Shown: piece after piece, positions 1-9,186 of the stretch
Layout of the letters: each line of letters starts with the position of its first letter
Numbering within the stretch: position 1 is the first letter of the stretch
Assembly (NCBI GenBank): GCA_020025755.1
Contig: JAHHRO010000007.1
Coordinates: forward strand, 1 to 55,643
Length of the DNA stretch: 55,643 nucleotides
Origin: Butyricicoccus sp.
GTDB lineage: Bacteria; Bacillota; Clostridia; Oscillospirales; Butyricicoccaceae
Reading direction: 5' to 3'
Position numbers and translations under genes: made by a program
Notes under the pieces: model-generated
Told to the model about the DNA's origin: nothing
The model's input: the letters and a program-made list of their open reading frames with translations, nothing else
Databases searched by the model: none

Positions 1-77
1 CATAAACGGCTGTGTAATGTATTTTCAGCTAATAGAGCAATCAGCCCCGTAAGGTGTCCAGCCCTTATGCCGCCGTC

Positions 78-220
78 GCCGGCGCGACACGTTACTCTTT
101 GCTTTGAAGCAAATTCTTTTAGCAGAAAGAAAAATCCTACGGACGATTCTAAAAACATCTCCCTTACTTCTGGGAGCAAATCATTTCGCAGAAATGAAAA
201 TCCAACGGATTTCCCAAAAA
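78..220 (-). repeat. Dispersed REP-like repeat, copy A (double unit)
   Basis: Read on the minus strand, this stretch holds two tandem half-units, each starting near a TCCGTnGGATTTT motif and ending in a TTTGCT...AGCAAA-like mini-hairpin; the second runs on into AGTAACGTGTCGCG. The same arrangement recurs at 55527-55643, and single units occur at 30232-30305 and 38437-38500. The copies are intergenic, have no coding potential and contain short dyads (CATTTC/GAAATG, TTTGCT/AGCAAA). It resembles REP/MITE-type repeats, but no transposase was seen. Confidence 0.7.
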
Positions 221-253
221 GAAAGAACCGGTCTGCACAGAAATGCAAACCGG
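214..253 (-). terminator. Rho-independent terminator of spoIIR
   Basis: A hairpin at 228-253 with CCGGT/ACCGG outer arms is followed, in the minus direction, by TTCTTTCTTTTT. It lies directly downstream of the spoIIR stop codon. Confidence 0.65.
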
Positions 254-258
254 AATGC

Positions 259-816
259 TTATCGCATGATAAAATCTCGTATGTGCCCGATCACCTCCGC
301 TGTCTTAAAGCGGAAACTCGTCCCATGGCACAAGGCATCTTGGGGTGCCTGCGCCGCGCTGGTACAGAGCGGCGGAAACACCACGCACCACCAGTTGCGC
401 CCGCTCGCCTGCCCAAGCCGCAGCTTCAGCCCAACATATCGCCCAGCCGGCAAGGAAAAGGTTTCATAGTTGCGTGTCGGATAATATTCCTCTGCAATCT
501 GTGCAGAAAGACTATAAGGCGCGTGACCCTCCACCAAAACGGCGTTTGCATGGTCGGTGATCTCCTGCAAATGATCGTGCAGGCGATCCCTCACCTCCTC
601 CTGCCCCTGCGCATCTTGCACAAGCGGCTGGACGATTTCCAAGATTTCATCGCGCACCTTGATTTTGAGTGTCTGATCGGCTACGCTGTCCGAATTTGCA
701 ATAACGTGCAGCCTGAGCAATCCATCTGCAAGGCTCTGCTGTTCGGTTGCCACCCAAGCTGCGTACCCAAATAAAATGGCAAGCATACCACAAAGGGTAA
801 GTTCGATCCGTCGCAT
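259..816 (-). CDS. spoIIR: Stage II sporulation protein R (SpoIIR)
   Basis: SpoIIR is the secreted forespore signal that triggers SpoIIGA-dependent processing of pro-sigma-E in the mother cell. The 185-residue product starts at an ATG (816) preceded by GGAGGACAGAAAC; a longer in-frame reading to 864 has no better ribosome site. It has an N-terminal membrane/signal segment (about residues 6-24), then the family hallmarks: LRLHVIANSDS near residue 35, then LKIKVRD, and a Cys/Trp-rich NWWCVVFPPLC segment towards the end. Length and motif order fit the family. It lies 94 bp downstream of ispE and may share its transcript. It is the best evidence that the organism forms endospores. Confidence 0.93.
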   Translation of the reverse strand: MRRIELTLCGMLAILFGYAAWVATEQQSLADGLLRLHVIANSDSVADQTLKIKVRDEILEIVQPLVQDAQGQEEVRDRLHDHLQEITDHANAVLVEGHAPYSLSAQIAEEYYPTRNYETFSLPAGRYVGLKLRLGQASGRNWWCVVFPPLCTSAAQAPQDALCHGTSFRFKTAEVIGHIRDFIMR

Positions 817-910
817 GTTTCTGTCCTCCGTCCTCTTGTCTGAGAACAGTATGGGCAGGAACAACGGAAAATAAACCTAAAATATGGAAAATTTTTCCAA
901 ATCGGCGCAG

Positions 911-1771
911 TCACACCTGAAATGCAGTCAGATAGGTCTCTGTAAACTCACGGCGAAGGGCTTCATAGGCTGCCTTTGCAGCCTCCTCCCTGCGGAACAG
1001 TCCAAAGGTGGTCGGGCCGCTGCCGCTCATGACCGCGCCCTCTGCGCCGCAGGAAAACAGAACGTCCTTGATGTGCCCGATCTCCTCATGCTTTTGTGCG
1101 ATCACGTTTTCCATTACATTATAGAGACGATGGCACAGACCGTTATAATCGCCCATACGCAAAGCCGCAACGAGACCCGCCGTATCCGGATGCACGGGCA
1201 GATTGCCGCCATTCATTTTTGCATACACGTCAGGTGTGGAAACAGAAAAATCCGGTTTGCACAATACGATATGCGCCTGCGGCGGTGCAGGGATGGGGGT
1301 CAGCTTTTCGCCGATCCCCTCGGCAAGCATCGTGCCGCCGCACAGACAGTATGGGATATCCGCACCCAGCTGAACACCCATTTTGCACAGTTTTTCCAGA
1401 GAAAACCTTGTCCCATACATCTGATCCAGTCCCTTGAGCACAGCGGCTGCATCGGTACTGCCGCCTGCCAGCCCTGCCGCTGCCGGAATACGCTTGACAA
1501 GGTCGATATGTAAACCAGCGCAGTCGATCTTTGTCTCCGCAAAGAACAACTTTGCCGCCCGTACTGCCAGATTGCGGTCATCGGTCGGGATATAGGAACG
1601 ATCACAGGATAGGGTAATACAGCGCGATGTATTTGGAGTCAGGGTCACATCGTCATACAGGGTGATCGAGTCCATGAGCATACGCACGGTGTGATATCCG
1701 TTGGGCAACTTACCTGTGACATCTAAGCTGAGGTTGATTTTGGCATACGCCTTTCGTGTGATGGATTCCAT
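911..1771 (-). CDS. ispE: 4-diphosphocytidyl-2-C-methyl-D-erythritol kinase
   Basis: This cytosolic GHMP-family kinase phosphorylates CDP-methylerythritol in the non-mevalonate isoprenoid pathway. The 286-residue product starts KAYAKINLSLDV, the family N-terminal motif. The ATP-binding glycine-rich loop PAAAGLAGGSTDAAA lies near residue 95, and the C-terminal GHMP motif AVMSGSGPTTFGLF near residue 245. The length is normal. It sits between the tfoX-like gene and spoIIR, all on the minus strand with short gaps, so one transcript from the promoter near 2162-2190 is plausible. Confidence 0.95.
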   Translation of the reverse strand: MESITRKAYAKINLSLDVTGKLPNGYHTVRMLMDSITLYDDVTLTPNTSRCITLSCDRSYIPTDDRNLAVRAAKLFFAETKIDCAGLHIDLVKRIPAAAGLAGGSTDAAAVLKGLDQMYGTRFSLEKLCKMGVQLGADIPYCLCGGTMLAEGIGEKLTPIPAPPQAHIVLCKPDFSVSTPDVYAKMNGGNLPVHPDTAGLVAALRMGDYNGLCHRLYNVMENVIAQKHEEIGHIKDVLFSCGAEGAVMSGSGPTTFGLFRREEAAKAAYEALRREFTETYLTAFQV

Positions 1772-1809
1772 CTGCGCTCTCCTTCCCTTTTGGGGTCTCG
1801 CCCCATAGA

Positions 1810-2127
1810 TCAGCGTTTTTTCTTCTTCGGCTCTGGCAATTCCGGATACATAGCTTCCAGCAATTCCCTCAGAAATGCAGGGTCTTCCATGCGCTCTACA
1901 AGGAGCATTTCCTTTGCCCCCTCGTATGGCAGCTCCAGCGGTGCTTCGGGCATCAGGGCACGCGCCGCCGCAGTAGGCTTGATGAGGAACCGATCGTCAT
2001 AAAGTCCACCGATGACCTTATCCTTATAATAGACGATATATCCCCCCATCATCGCACGCATCCGGACCTCTCCGATGGGTGCAAGCTGCTCCTGAATGAA
2101 TGCCTGATAGGTCTTGCTTGTCGCCAC
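1810..2127 (-). CDS. TfoX N-terminal-domain family protein
   Basis: A 105-residue protein matching the stand-alone TfoX/Sxy N-terminal domain (RAMMGGYIVYYKDKVIGGLYDDRFLIKPT), with a lysine-rich end (PKKKKR). Full TfoX regulates competence in gamma-proteobacteria; the short Firmicute homologues have no firmly known role. It lacks the C-terminal TfoX domain. The start codon is GTG at 2127, preceded by a GAGGGGTG site. It is the first gene of a likely tfoX-ispE-spoIIR transcript, 38 bp upstream of ispE. The family call is good; the function is open. Confidence 0.85.
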   Translation of the reverse strand: MATSKTYQAFIQEQLAPIGEVRMRAMMGGYIVYYKDKVIGGLYDDRFLIKPTAAARALMPEAPLELPYEGAKEMLLVERMEDPAFLRELLEAMYPELPEPKKKKR

Positions 2128-2161
2128 GGGATCACACCCCTCTTTTCTGTTTGTTGCTTTC

Positions 2162-2190
2162 AGTATAGCAAAAAAAGAAATGCCTTACAA
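2162..2190 (-). promoter_or_regulatory. Promoter of the tfoX-ispE-spoIIR transcript
   Basis: On the minus strand TTGTAA (2185-2190) and TATACT (2162-2167) are separated by exactly 17 bp. The start codon lies 35 bp further on. Confidence 0.6.
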
Positions 2191-2585
2191 GTATCCTGTG
2201 TGTTTCACGCCATGAGCGTCCGGAAATATCTTCCAGTATTGCTGTGTGCCTGCTTCCATGCATAGATCGATATAGGAGGCTGAAAATCGCTGGAAGCATG
2301 CGTATTGCAGGTATCCTTTAGAAATGGTTTTATATTTTGTTTTTTATGTTCCTAGGTTTTGTATGATTGGTTCTCTGCCTACGCGCTTTCCTTTCCGGTA
2401 TCTTAGAGCCAGATGCCCCAAACTTTCGGGATCTGCAAAAAAGCCGGATCGGGGAAATGCCCTGTACCGCGTCAACCATATCAGCTGGTGGAAAGAGGAG
2501 CTGCCCAGTGCCGAAGAAAGTGTCAGAGCCAGTTTTTACGGTAACTGGCTCTGTTGGCAGCGGAGCTGTGCTCTTTTGCAGCGGC
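2191..2585. other. Non-coding gap with one dispersed hairpin
   Basis: No supportable gene is seen. The stretch contains an imperfect inverted pair around TGCTTCCA/TGGAAGCA near 2249-2310 and the 30-bp hairpin at 2524-2553, which belongs to a family also found at 33449 and 40085. The hairpin lies just past the diguanylate cyclase stop codon and could act as a weak terminator. Confidence 0.5.
2524..2553 (-). repeat. Dispersed 30-bp hairpin (IR2 family)
   Basis: Perfect 11-bp arms CAGAGCCAGTT/AACTGGCTCTG enclose an 8-nt loop. Close relatives lie at 33449-33478 and 40085-40114, where they are paired with a second hairpin 38 bp away; that partner is absent here. Confidence 0.75.
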
Positions 2586-3707
2586 TTATGATCTCCCTGT
2601 GTCCCCCTCGGCATAGGACACGCAGTTTTTTCCACGCTGCTTGGAGCGATACATGGCAGCATCTGCCGCTCTGTACAGGTGCTGATAGAGATCCATATCC
2701 TGTTCCGTAGAAAATGCAACACCGATACTGCAAGTAATCGAGACTTCGCCTTTCGCGTTGGCATATGTTTTTCCGATCGTTTTCAGGATTTCTTTGGTTC
2801 GCGCTGTCACAAAATTCCTGTCTCTAAGTTTTGGCATGAAGATGACGAACTCGTCTCCACCCAGTCGGCTGACGCAGTCCGTCTGTCTGAATAGTCCGCT
2901 AAGTCCCTGTGCTACATCTTTCAGGCAGTTGTCGCCCTCAAAATGCCCAAGTGTATCATTGAGCAGCTTAAAATTATCCAGATCGAGCAGGATCATCGCA
3001 CACAAGGTATTTTCCGCTGCATAGGTCTGTATGGCTGTCTGAAGTGCCTTGCGGTTGAACAATCCGGTCAGTGCATCGCGTTCGCTCAGATAAATGATCT
3101 TCTGTTCCTTGTCAAATGCCTGATAGTTGAGTTGACAGCAGCAAATATTGATACTTGTGGCGATCAGAACCATAAACAAACTATCAATGATGTAGAGATT
3201 CATCGCTCCAAGTCCCACCATATCGATATTCCTATACAGTGTGATTGCAATATCCACCAACGAGACAAATGTAATAATGGTGCAATATGTGCGGATATGT
3301 CCGATCAGTGTGACGGATGTTGAAAGAAGCAGACAGATAACGACTGTAAAGGAAATATATTCATCATATAGAAAGTATTGCAGTTCCATCAGCATCAGCA
3401 CCTGAAAAATATTCAGATATGCGGCAGAAATCACATGCTTTCTATGTGTATTGAAATATCCGCGGAATAAAAAATATGCGCCCAGACACAGAAGCATTTG
3501 TAGAAAAGAAATTGCGAATGCCCCATTTACTCTTTGACCGCCTGTAACCTCCATCAAGGTAATGACTACGAGATGTGTGGCAAAGAACAACACAAGACCC
3601 ATAGAAAAAATTTCCTGTACCTTGCAGACATACTGCTCAATCGCAGCTTGATGGTGGAATGCATCCGCTTTCATTTTCTTCAGTATTTGTTTCAGATCTA
3701 TGATCAT
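2586..3707 (-). CDS. Membrane-bound diguanylate cyclase (GGDEF)
   Basis: Predicted to make cyclic di-GMP. The 373-residue protein has about six hydrophobic segments in residues 30-190 and a C-terminal GGDEF domain (about 205-365). The signature is canonical (RLGGDEFVIF), and an RQTD five residues upstream matches the RxxD product-inhibition site, so an active, feedback-controlled cyclase is expected. The start ATG follows GGAGGGATC. It is monocistronic, with its own promoter 125 bp upstream. The membrane region matches no sensory domain I can name. Confidence 0.9.
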   Translation of the reverse strand: MIIDLKQILKKMKADAFHHQAAIEQYVCKVQEIFSMGLVLFFATHLVVITLMEVTGGQRVNGAFAISFLQMLLCLGAYFLFRGYFNTHRKHVISAAYLNIFQVLMLMELQYFLYDEYISFTVVICLLLSTSVTLIGHIRTYCTIITFVSLVDIAITLYRNIDMVGLGAMNLYIIDSLFMVLIATSINICCCQLNYQAFDKEQKIIYLSERDALTGLFNRKALQTAIQTYAAENTLCAMILLDLDNFKLLNDTLGHFEGDNCLKDVAQGLSGLFRQTDCVSRLGGDEFVIFMPKLRDRNFVTARTKEILKTIGKTYANAKGEVSITCSIGVAFSTEQDMDLYQHLYRAADAAMYRSKQRGKNCVSYAEGDTGRS

Positions 3708-3838
3708 GATCCCTCCTCACATTTCTTACTTCTTTGCTATAGACGGACTTTCCCTCCCCCCGTATAGATTCAGGCAGTATCCATGCATTTGAGGAAAAAT
3801 ACAGTTATTTTTCATAACTCTGTCATATAGTAATTTTC

Positions 3839-3868
3839 AGTATAGCACAGATCGAAAATGACTGTCAA
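3839..3868 (-). promoter_or_regulatory. Promoter of the diguanylate cyclase gene
   Basis: On the minus strand TTGACA (3863-3868) and TATACT (3839-3844) are 18 bp apart, preceded by TG in an extended -10 arrangement. The 5' leader would be about 125 nt; I see no known cyclic di-GMP riboswitch core in it. The rest of the 3708-4044 gap (3869-4044) is the 3' flank of the sensor kinase gene and shows no gene. Confidence 0.7.
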
Positions 3869-4044
3869 TCTTTGGAAAAGATCCTGCACAGAAATCAATC
3901 TTGACGGATCATACGATACATTTTGCGCAGTTGGATCATTGTCCGCCGAGCAGAGATTTACAGCCGCTCCGCATCTTCTCGCGCATAAGATTTTCACTGT
4001 TTGGCAGCTTATGCCAGCAAAAGATCTGCACCGCATGTACATTT

Positions 4045-5466
4045 CTAAAAATTCATTTCCGCCAAGATCGTATCGCTGTCCGATCGTATTTGCAGGGTCA
4101 TCTGTGCGCATGCGCCAGCTTCGGTATTGGAGAGCATAAGCTGTCCGCCGTGTTCCTGCGCGACCCGCAGCGCAAAACACAGCCCCATCCCCCAATGCCC
4201 GTCCATCGGCCGACTTGCATCCTCCGTATAAAAGATCGTTCCGGCTTTTTCGAGTGCTTCCTGTGAAAATCCACTTCCGGTATCTGTAACGCGAATGATC
4301 AAAACCGGATCGCGTATCTGTGCAGACAGCGTGATCGCGCCGCCCCTTGGCGTATACCGCGCGGCATTGTCCAAAAGGTTCAAAACGGCACGGCTGACCT
4401 GTTCACGACAGAGCAGGCAGAGCTGTTCTTCTGGTGTTTCGGCACAAAACAGGATCCCCTTCGGCGTGCAGATCCCTTCCCCCATACTGCACCATTCTGC
4501 AAACAAGCACCGCAAACCAACCGTCTCACGCACAGGCTTCCTATGCGCCTGCCCAGCCGCTTCTCGCAGTGCATGGACATACGCATTCATACGTTGGGCA
4601 TTGCGAAAAATCGCCTGTACGCTTTTTTCCTGTGTCGGTGTGAGCGGCTCTTCAGAAAGCAGTTCGCTGTTTCCGCTTATGATGGTCAGCGGAGTTTTGA
4701 GGTCGTGTGTCAGTGCCGCGATCTCTCCAGCACGCTGCTGCTCCATTGCCCACTGCTCCCCCAGAGAAGCTGCCATCCCCTGCCGCAGCTTCTCCATTGC
4801 CTCCAGCGTCTCCCCCAGCTCGCGCACCTGTGTGTTTGCCGTAAACGGAACATCCAGCCGCTGTTCTGCGATCTGCTGGGATGCATGGGTCAGTACCGCA
4901 ATATCACGCCGCAGGATGGCAGCATATCTTCGGGTACACCAGAGCGCGCAAACGCTCCATAAGAAAAGTACGATCAGCAGCAGCGTGATCTGAAAATCAG
5001 GCAGATATCGTTGCAGCATGGGCGCACCATAGGGCGGACGGAAATCATATTGCAGGATACACCGCGTTCCATCTGGAAGCAGGACACTTTTATGATACTG
5101 CGCATACGGAAAACCGGAGACGCGGACGGTTTGCGTTTGGGCAGCCTCTCGCAGTATCTCGAGCTGCCGTTTGCGCATCGTTTCCGAATATGCTGTGACC
5201 TGTCCGGTTTCATCCAGACATGCCCAGCGGAAATAGTACGGGATCTGTGCAGTGGTTCGTTCCCCTGCTGCAAGCTCCCTGCCCAGCATTTCCACCTGTG
5301 TCATCGCGGTATTTGCTGGCAGCACAAGGCCGCTCGATAGCGCAATAGCAAGTACAAAGTATCCCACGATCACAATACTCAAAACAACCGTCCCTGTAAG
5401 GAGCAGATATCGCCAAAACAACCCTGCAAGGGTCATGCTTTGCCTTCTCATTCGAGACGTTTCCAT
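4045..5466 (-). CDS. Sensor histidine kinase (HisKA class)
   Basis: Membrane sensor partner of the regulator encoded just upstream. The protein has two transmembrane segments (about residues 15-38 and 155-178) around a roughly 110-residue extracytoplasmic region. A HAMP-like stretch and a HisKA motif follow (AALTHDLKTPLTIISGN), then an ATPase domain with N box NLLDNAARYTP and G boxes DTGSGFS and GMGL. The start at 5466 is preceded by GGGGAGTGGG inside the regulator gene; an ATG at 5451 overlapping the regulator stop (ATGA) is the alternative. Translational coupling is likely either way. The signal is unknown. Confidence 0.9.
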   Translation of the reverse strand: METSRMRRQSMTLAGLFWRYLLLTGTVVLSIVIVGYFVLAIALSSGLVLPANTAMTQVEMLGRELAAGERTTAQIPYYFRWACLDETGQVTAYSETMRKRQLEILREAAQTQTVRVSGFPYAQYHKSVLLPDGTRCILQYDFRPPYGAPMLQRYLPDFQITLLLIVLFLWSVCALWCTRRYAAILRRDIAVLTHASQQIAEQRLDVPFTANTQVRELGETLEAMEKLRQGMAASLGEQWAMEQQRAGEIAALTHDLKTPLTIISGNSELLSEEPLTPTQEKSVQAIFRNAQRMNAYVHALREAAGQAHRKPVRETVGLRCLFAEWCSMGEGICTPKGILFCAETPEEQLCLLCREQVSRAVLNLLDNAARYTPRGGAITLSAQIRDPVLIIRVTDTGSGFSQEALEKAGTIFYTEDASRPMDGHWGMGLCFALRVAQEHGGQLMLSNTEAGACAQMTLQIRSDSDTILAEMNF

Positions 5467-6116
5467 TGGTATCCCACTCCCCATACGGTTTGAATCGGGT
5501 CTTGCCCTGCCTGACGCAGCTTGGCGCGGATGTTCTTGATGTGCTCAGTGATCGCAGAAGCATCCGCCGTGCCATCGAACCCAAACACTGCTTCATAGAT
5601 CTGTTCCTTGGCCATGGTCTGCCCTGCATGGAGCGCGAGATGGGCGCAGATCGCATATTCGCTTTTGGTCAGCTTGATCGGCTGTTCCGCACAGGTCAGC
5701 ATGTGCGCACCCAGATCGAACACAAGCGCACCGCACACCATACGGCTGTGCGGCGTGCGCTGTTCGCGGCGCAGATGGGCATTGATCCGCGCCCGCAATT
5801 CTGCGAGCCGAAAGGGCTTTGTCAAATAATCGTCCGCCCCCAGTCCCAGTCCGGCAAGGATATCCGCTTCCTGTGTTCTGGCAGTCAGGAACAAAATGGG
5901 ACAATCCACCTGTGTGCGGATACGCTGACAGGCGGCAAAGCCGTCCTCCTCGGGCATCATGATATCCATGAGGATACAGTCTGCCCATCGGCAATGCTGC
6001 GGTGTGAGCTTGAGGCTGCTTTGCAGGGTCAGCACCTGATGGCCGTCACGCTCCAATGCCATTTGGATCAGAGCACATACTTCGCTGTCATCGTCTATTG
6101 CAAGGATATGCGGCAT
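5448..6116 (-). CDS. OmpR/PhoB-type response regulator
   Basis: A 222-residue DNA-binding regulator. The receiver domain (residues 1-118) has the acidic pair (IDDD), the phospho-acceptor aspartate in CILMDIMMPEEDG and the conserved lysine in LTKPF. A winged-helix output domain follows (about 130-222, ending TVWGVGYQWK). The ATG at 6116 follows GGAGGGAAACAC. It overlaps the kinase gene downstream and lies 14 bp after the TraX-like gene, so the three form one operon. Confidence 0.93.
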   Translation of the reverse strand: MPHILAIDDDSEVCALIQMALERDGHQVLTLQSSLKLTPQHCRWADCILMDIMMPEEDGFAACQRIRTQVDCPILFLTARTQEADILAGLGLGADDYLTKPFRLAELRARINAHLRREQRTPHSRMVCGALVFDLGAHMLTCAEQPIKLTKSEYAICAHLALHAGQTMAKEQIYEAVFGFDGTADASAITEHIKNIRAKLRQAGQDPIQTVWGVGYQWKRLE

Positions 6117-6130
6117 GTGTTTCCCTCCAT

Positions 6131-6958
6131 TCAGAAAAAGAGAAAGGACAGGGCATACAGCAGATAGATATGCGCCGGATAAAAGATGTAAAAGAATTTT
6201 TGGTATCCTTTCCCTCTCTGTCCATTGTAGCACAGCATGAGCAGTGCGGCAAATGCGCCATACCATTCATAATACTTTGTAAACATCTGACTCCATGCAA
6301 AATCCGGCTGATTCCGTAAGAGCAGTCCAAAGTACACAAAGAACATCAGGAACGTAAAACCTGCAAAGACGGCGGCCTGCACACGGCGATGGCGGCGGAA
6401 CAGGTAGAGCAGGATACCCGTAATGATGGTGGAAAGTGCCGTATCTGCGTTCGAGTTCCACATGGGGAGAATGGTATAGCCTGCAAATCCCAGCGGGTTC
6501 ATCAGCTTGGGGAATGCAAGGCTCAGCTGTGTGAGGATAACGGGACAGGCAAGCGGCAGGATGACGGCAGAAGCTCCGATAAGATATCGTTTTTGCGCGA
6601 TCCAGTCCATACCCTGCCAAATGACGATCAGAAGTGCAAAAGCGGTCATCATGCCGTTCATGGGGTAGAATCCGTCTGGGCGCACCCAAACACCACAGAA
6701 CGCCATAAAAAAGAGCAGACCATTCATGGCGATGGATAGCAGATAGACTTTCAGAAAATATCGTCTGCGGTCGTGGGTATGGGTGAAGCCCTCCACCAGA
6801 CAGAATAAAAAGAGGGGCGCGGCAAGCCGTCCCAGCATACTGAACCATTCAGGGATCATGCCGGTAAAGCCAAAAAAATAATGCACATGATCGAGTACCA
6901 TCAGTACGAGGGCGATCAGTTTGAGTGCGGTTCCAGAGAGTCCTTTTGTTTGCTGCAT
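6131..6958 (-). CDS. TraX family membrane protein
   Basis: A 275-residue, very hydrophobic protein with about eight membrane segments. The opening GLSGTALKLIALVLMVLDHVHYFF and the later GRLAAPLFLFCLVEGF are typical of the TraX family. TraX acetylates F-pilin in conjugative plasmids; chromosomal Firmicute homologues are of uncertain function, and no conjugation genes are nearby. It heads an operon with the response regulator and sensor kinase, which suggests that the two-component system controls, or reports on, an envelope modification. Confidence 0.88.
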   Translation of the reverse strand: MQQTKGLSGTALKLIALVLMVLDHVHYFFGFTGMIPEWFSMLGRLAAPLFLFCLVEGFTHTHDRRRYFLKVYLLSIAMNGLLFFMAFCGVWVRPDGFYPMNGMMTAFALLIVIWQGMDWIAQKRYLIGASAVILPLACPVILTQLSLAFPKLMNPLGFAGYTILPMWNSNADTALSTIITGILLYLFRRHRRVQAAVFAGFTFLMFFVYFGLLLRNQPDFAWSQMFTKYYEWYGAFAALLMLCYNGQRGKGYQKFFYIFYPAHIYLLYALSFLFF

Positions 6959-7091
6959 TGTAAATCCTTCCTTTCCTTTGGATCTCCTCCATAATACAAA
7001 AGGAATCTAAGGATTTTATAAGGCTTTTACAAAGTTTATTTTGTGTGTATTGCTATGCTGTAAAAATAGACAAACGGGAATGAACTTTCAA

Positions 7092-7907
7092 TCAAAGATT
7101 ACTAAAACCTTTATAGCTTCCAAAACCCAGCATATAAGCAGCCATTGCAATCGCAAGATCTTCAGATTCGATATACTGTTGTGCAGCCAACGCTTTCAGT
7201 TCTTCAATCACAGTATCGTGGGGAACAAGAGTCCCCTCCAACTCTGACACAGCATTTTTAATGACTTCAGGCAGAGTCATACACAGCTTATAAAATGCAT
7301 CTTCTTCTCCGGTTACAAGTGCGTAGAACTGGTCAAGGCTCACTCTTCGAATGAGTTTATGCCCGACTTTTTTCCCATCAACAGTAGTTTCCCACTTGAT
7401 ATTTTGGGAGCGTTGTGCAATCGCTTCCACAAGGAAACACGCACAGTCATCATCATTTAGCAGCTGATTCTGCATTTTGATGAATGTTTTTCCGGCAGAA
7501 GCAGAATTCATTGTATTATGTTTGTTTTTCATTTCGACATAAATGGTATGTACACACCCGGCATCTGGAATAGGGATTCCATCGGCATTCTCGTAGATCA
7601 CATCCCATCCGCCTTCTTCTCCGTTAGGTGGGACATGACACTTGCCAATATATTGGAAAATGCGCTGATGAAAATACCCAATGTCATTATTATTGGATTT
7701 ATCCCTTTGACGGAAAATCTCATTGCTGACAATTTCATTCCAACTGGCACCGTAAACAGTCTTATCAAAAATCAATTTGATCGGATCAATGATGTTTTTA
7801 TTGAACCGCTTTAAGTCAAAGGATTCCAGCTTCTCGCCATATTTTTCAATTGTTGCTTTGACATGATTCGTAAAATCTTCTTCCGAAATAAATGCTAACT
7901 CCCACAT
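7092..7907 (-). CDS. Type II restriction endonuclease, Eco47II-like
   Basis: A 271-residue protein whose central part resembles the Eco47II family: FNKNIIDPIKLIFDKTVYG, DKSNNNDIGYFHQRIFQYIG, then IYVEMKNKHNTMNSASAGKT. The D...ExK catalytic layout is visible as GWDVIYEN...VEMKNK. Relatives cut GGNCC/GGWCC; that specificity is inference. The ATG overlaps the methylase stop codon by one base (TAATG), so it is translated after the methylase, the usual safe order. The DNA is AT-richer than its surroundings, consistent with horizontal acquisition. Confidence 0.82.
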   Translation of the reverse strand: MWELAFISEEDFTNHVKATIEKYGEKLESFDLKRFNKNIIDPIKLIFDKTVYGASWNEIVSNEIFRQRDKSNNNDIGYFHQRIFQYIGKCHVPPNGEEGGWDVIYENADGIPIPDAGCVHTIYVEMKNKHNTMNSASAGKTFIKMQNQLLNDDDCACFLVEAIAQRSQNIKWETTVDGKKVGHKLIRRVSLDQFYALVTGEEDAFYKLCMTLPEVIKNAVSELEGTLVPHDTVIEELKALAAQQYIESEDLAIAMAAYMLGFGSYKGFSNL

Positions 7908-9136
7908 TATAACTCCTCCAATGCTTTTCTGATGTTTTTAGCAATATCATATGCCAAATTCACCGGAACGGCATTGCCTACTTGTTTGTACTGTTGTCCT
8001 ACACTACCACAAAACTGCCAATCATCCGGAAAACTTTGGCATCGCGCGTTCTCACGAATCGTAAAAGGACGAGGCTCTAACGGATGACAACGATCCGTTT
8101 GCTTCTGACTTGGAGAAGTCAAAACAGTTAAGGACGGTTCATCCAAACTCAATCTACGCAAGATTCCAGTTCGGCCACCTTCCATATCCCAGCAGCTTTT
8201 CATATATGCTTTCGCAATCTCTTCTGGAATATCTCTCCAGTATCCACCTGGCGGAACAAGTTCAAATATATCGCGCTTATACGCAGAATAAGAAGAACCT
8301 TCACTTTTAGGACAATCAAGAAGGATATCTCGCAAAATCGGTTTGTATTTATGTGGAGCAGGAAAATCGAAATGCATTTTATCTACTAAATCATTACGAA
8401 TTCCAATGGTAATAAGACGTTCCCTTTTCTGAGCGACACCGTAATCCCAAGCATTCAGAACTTTCTTCTGAATTGTATATCCTGTACTTTCAAAGATATC
8501 TATAATAGTTTTATATGTGCGACCTTTATCATGCGTGAGAAGTCCCCTTACATTTTCAAACAGAAACATTTTCGGTTGGAGCTGATCCAAAAACTTCGCA
8601 TAGTGATAAAACAACGTTCCTCTTGCATCTTCCAATCCCAAACGCTTACCAGCATAAGAAAAAGCCTGACAAGGGGCTCCGCCAGACAATAAATCTAATT
8701 CACCTTTTTCAATAGCAAAATAATCTTCCAGATTCAAACAGGAAATATTGGAAATATCATCATTGATAACACGCCAATTCGGACGATTACACCTTAGCGT
8801 ATCTGATGCAGCTTTATCGAGTTCAATCAATCCAATTGTATCAAAGCCTGCTTTTTCGATACCAAGAGCCAACCCTCCGGCACCTGCAAATAATTCAATC
8901 GTCGTAAATTTCTTCACAACATCTACCGCGGATTCTTCATGTACGAATTCAACCACATTGCCAATATCACATTTAAGTACAGAACATATTTTTTCAAGAC
9001 TTTCAAACGATACAGTTTGATTTTTCCCCATACGAGCCATTACATTGAAGCTAATCCCAGCAGCCTCTTTCAGATCGGTTTTATTCATATTTTTATCAAT
9101 TAGTAGCTTCCACAAGTTATTATAAGAGACTGGCAC
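7907..9136 (-). CDS. DNA (cytosine-5) methyltransferase with N-terminal HTH
   Basis: Protective methylase of the restriction pair. The first ~65 residues are an XRE-like helix-turn-helix (NKTDLKEAAGISFNVMARM...LEKICSVLKCDIGNVVEF). The C5-methylase core follows: motif I TIELFAGAGGLALG, catalytic motif IV GGAPCQAFSYAG, ENVRG (motif VI), QKRERL (motif VIII) and C-terminal GNAVPVNLA (motif X). I chose the GTG at 9136, 7 nt after GGAGGG, over the upstream in-frame ATG at 9172, which has no ribosome site. The fused HTH probably represses the operon through palindromes at the promoter. Confidence 0.93.
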   Translation of the reverse strand: MPVSYNNLWKLLIDKNMNKTDLKEAAGISFNVMARMGKNQTVSFESLEKICSVLKCDIGNVVEFVHEESAVDVVKKFTTIELFAGAGGLALGIEKAGFDTIGLIELDKAASDTLRCNRPNWRVINDDISNISCLNLEDYFAIEKGELDLLSGGAPCQAFSYAGKRLGLEDARGTLFYHYAKFLDQLQPKMFLFENVRGLLTHDKGRTYKTIIDIFESTGYTIQKKVLNAWDYGVAQKRERLITIGIRNDLVDKMHFDFPAPHKYKPILRDILLDCPKSEGSSYSAYKRDIFELVPPGGYWRDIPEEIAKAYMKSCWDMEGGRTGILRRLSLDEPSLTVLTSPSQKQTDRCHPLEPRPFTIRENARCQSFPDDWQFCGSVGQQYKQVGNAVPVNLAYDIAKNIRKALEEL

Positions 9137-9186
9137 AATATACCCTCCATTTTTAATAATCCCAAAACACAAAATTGGTTATATAT

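Noticed and set aside
3708..3838. Cyclic di-GMP riboswitch in the diguanylate cyclase leader
   Set aside because: The core motifs of the two known classes were not found in the 125-nt leader.
6131..6958. Conjugative element indicated by TraX
   Set aside because: Chromosomal TraX-family proteins are common in Clostridia, and no relaxase, T4SS or origin of transfer is nearby.
7092..9136. Phage or transposon origin of the R-M island with att sites
   Set aside because: AT-richness suggests transfer, but no integrase, target duplication or flanking direct repeat was found.
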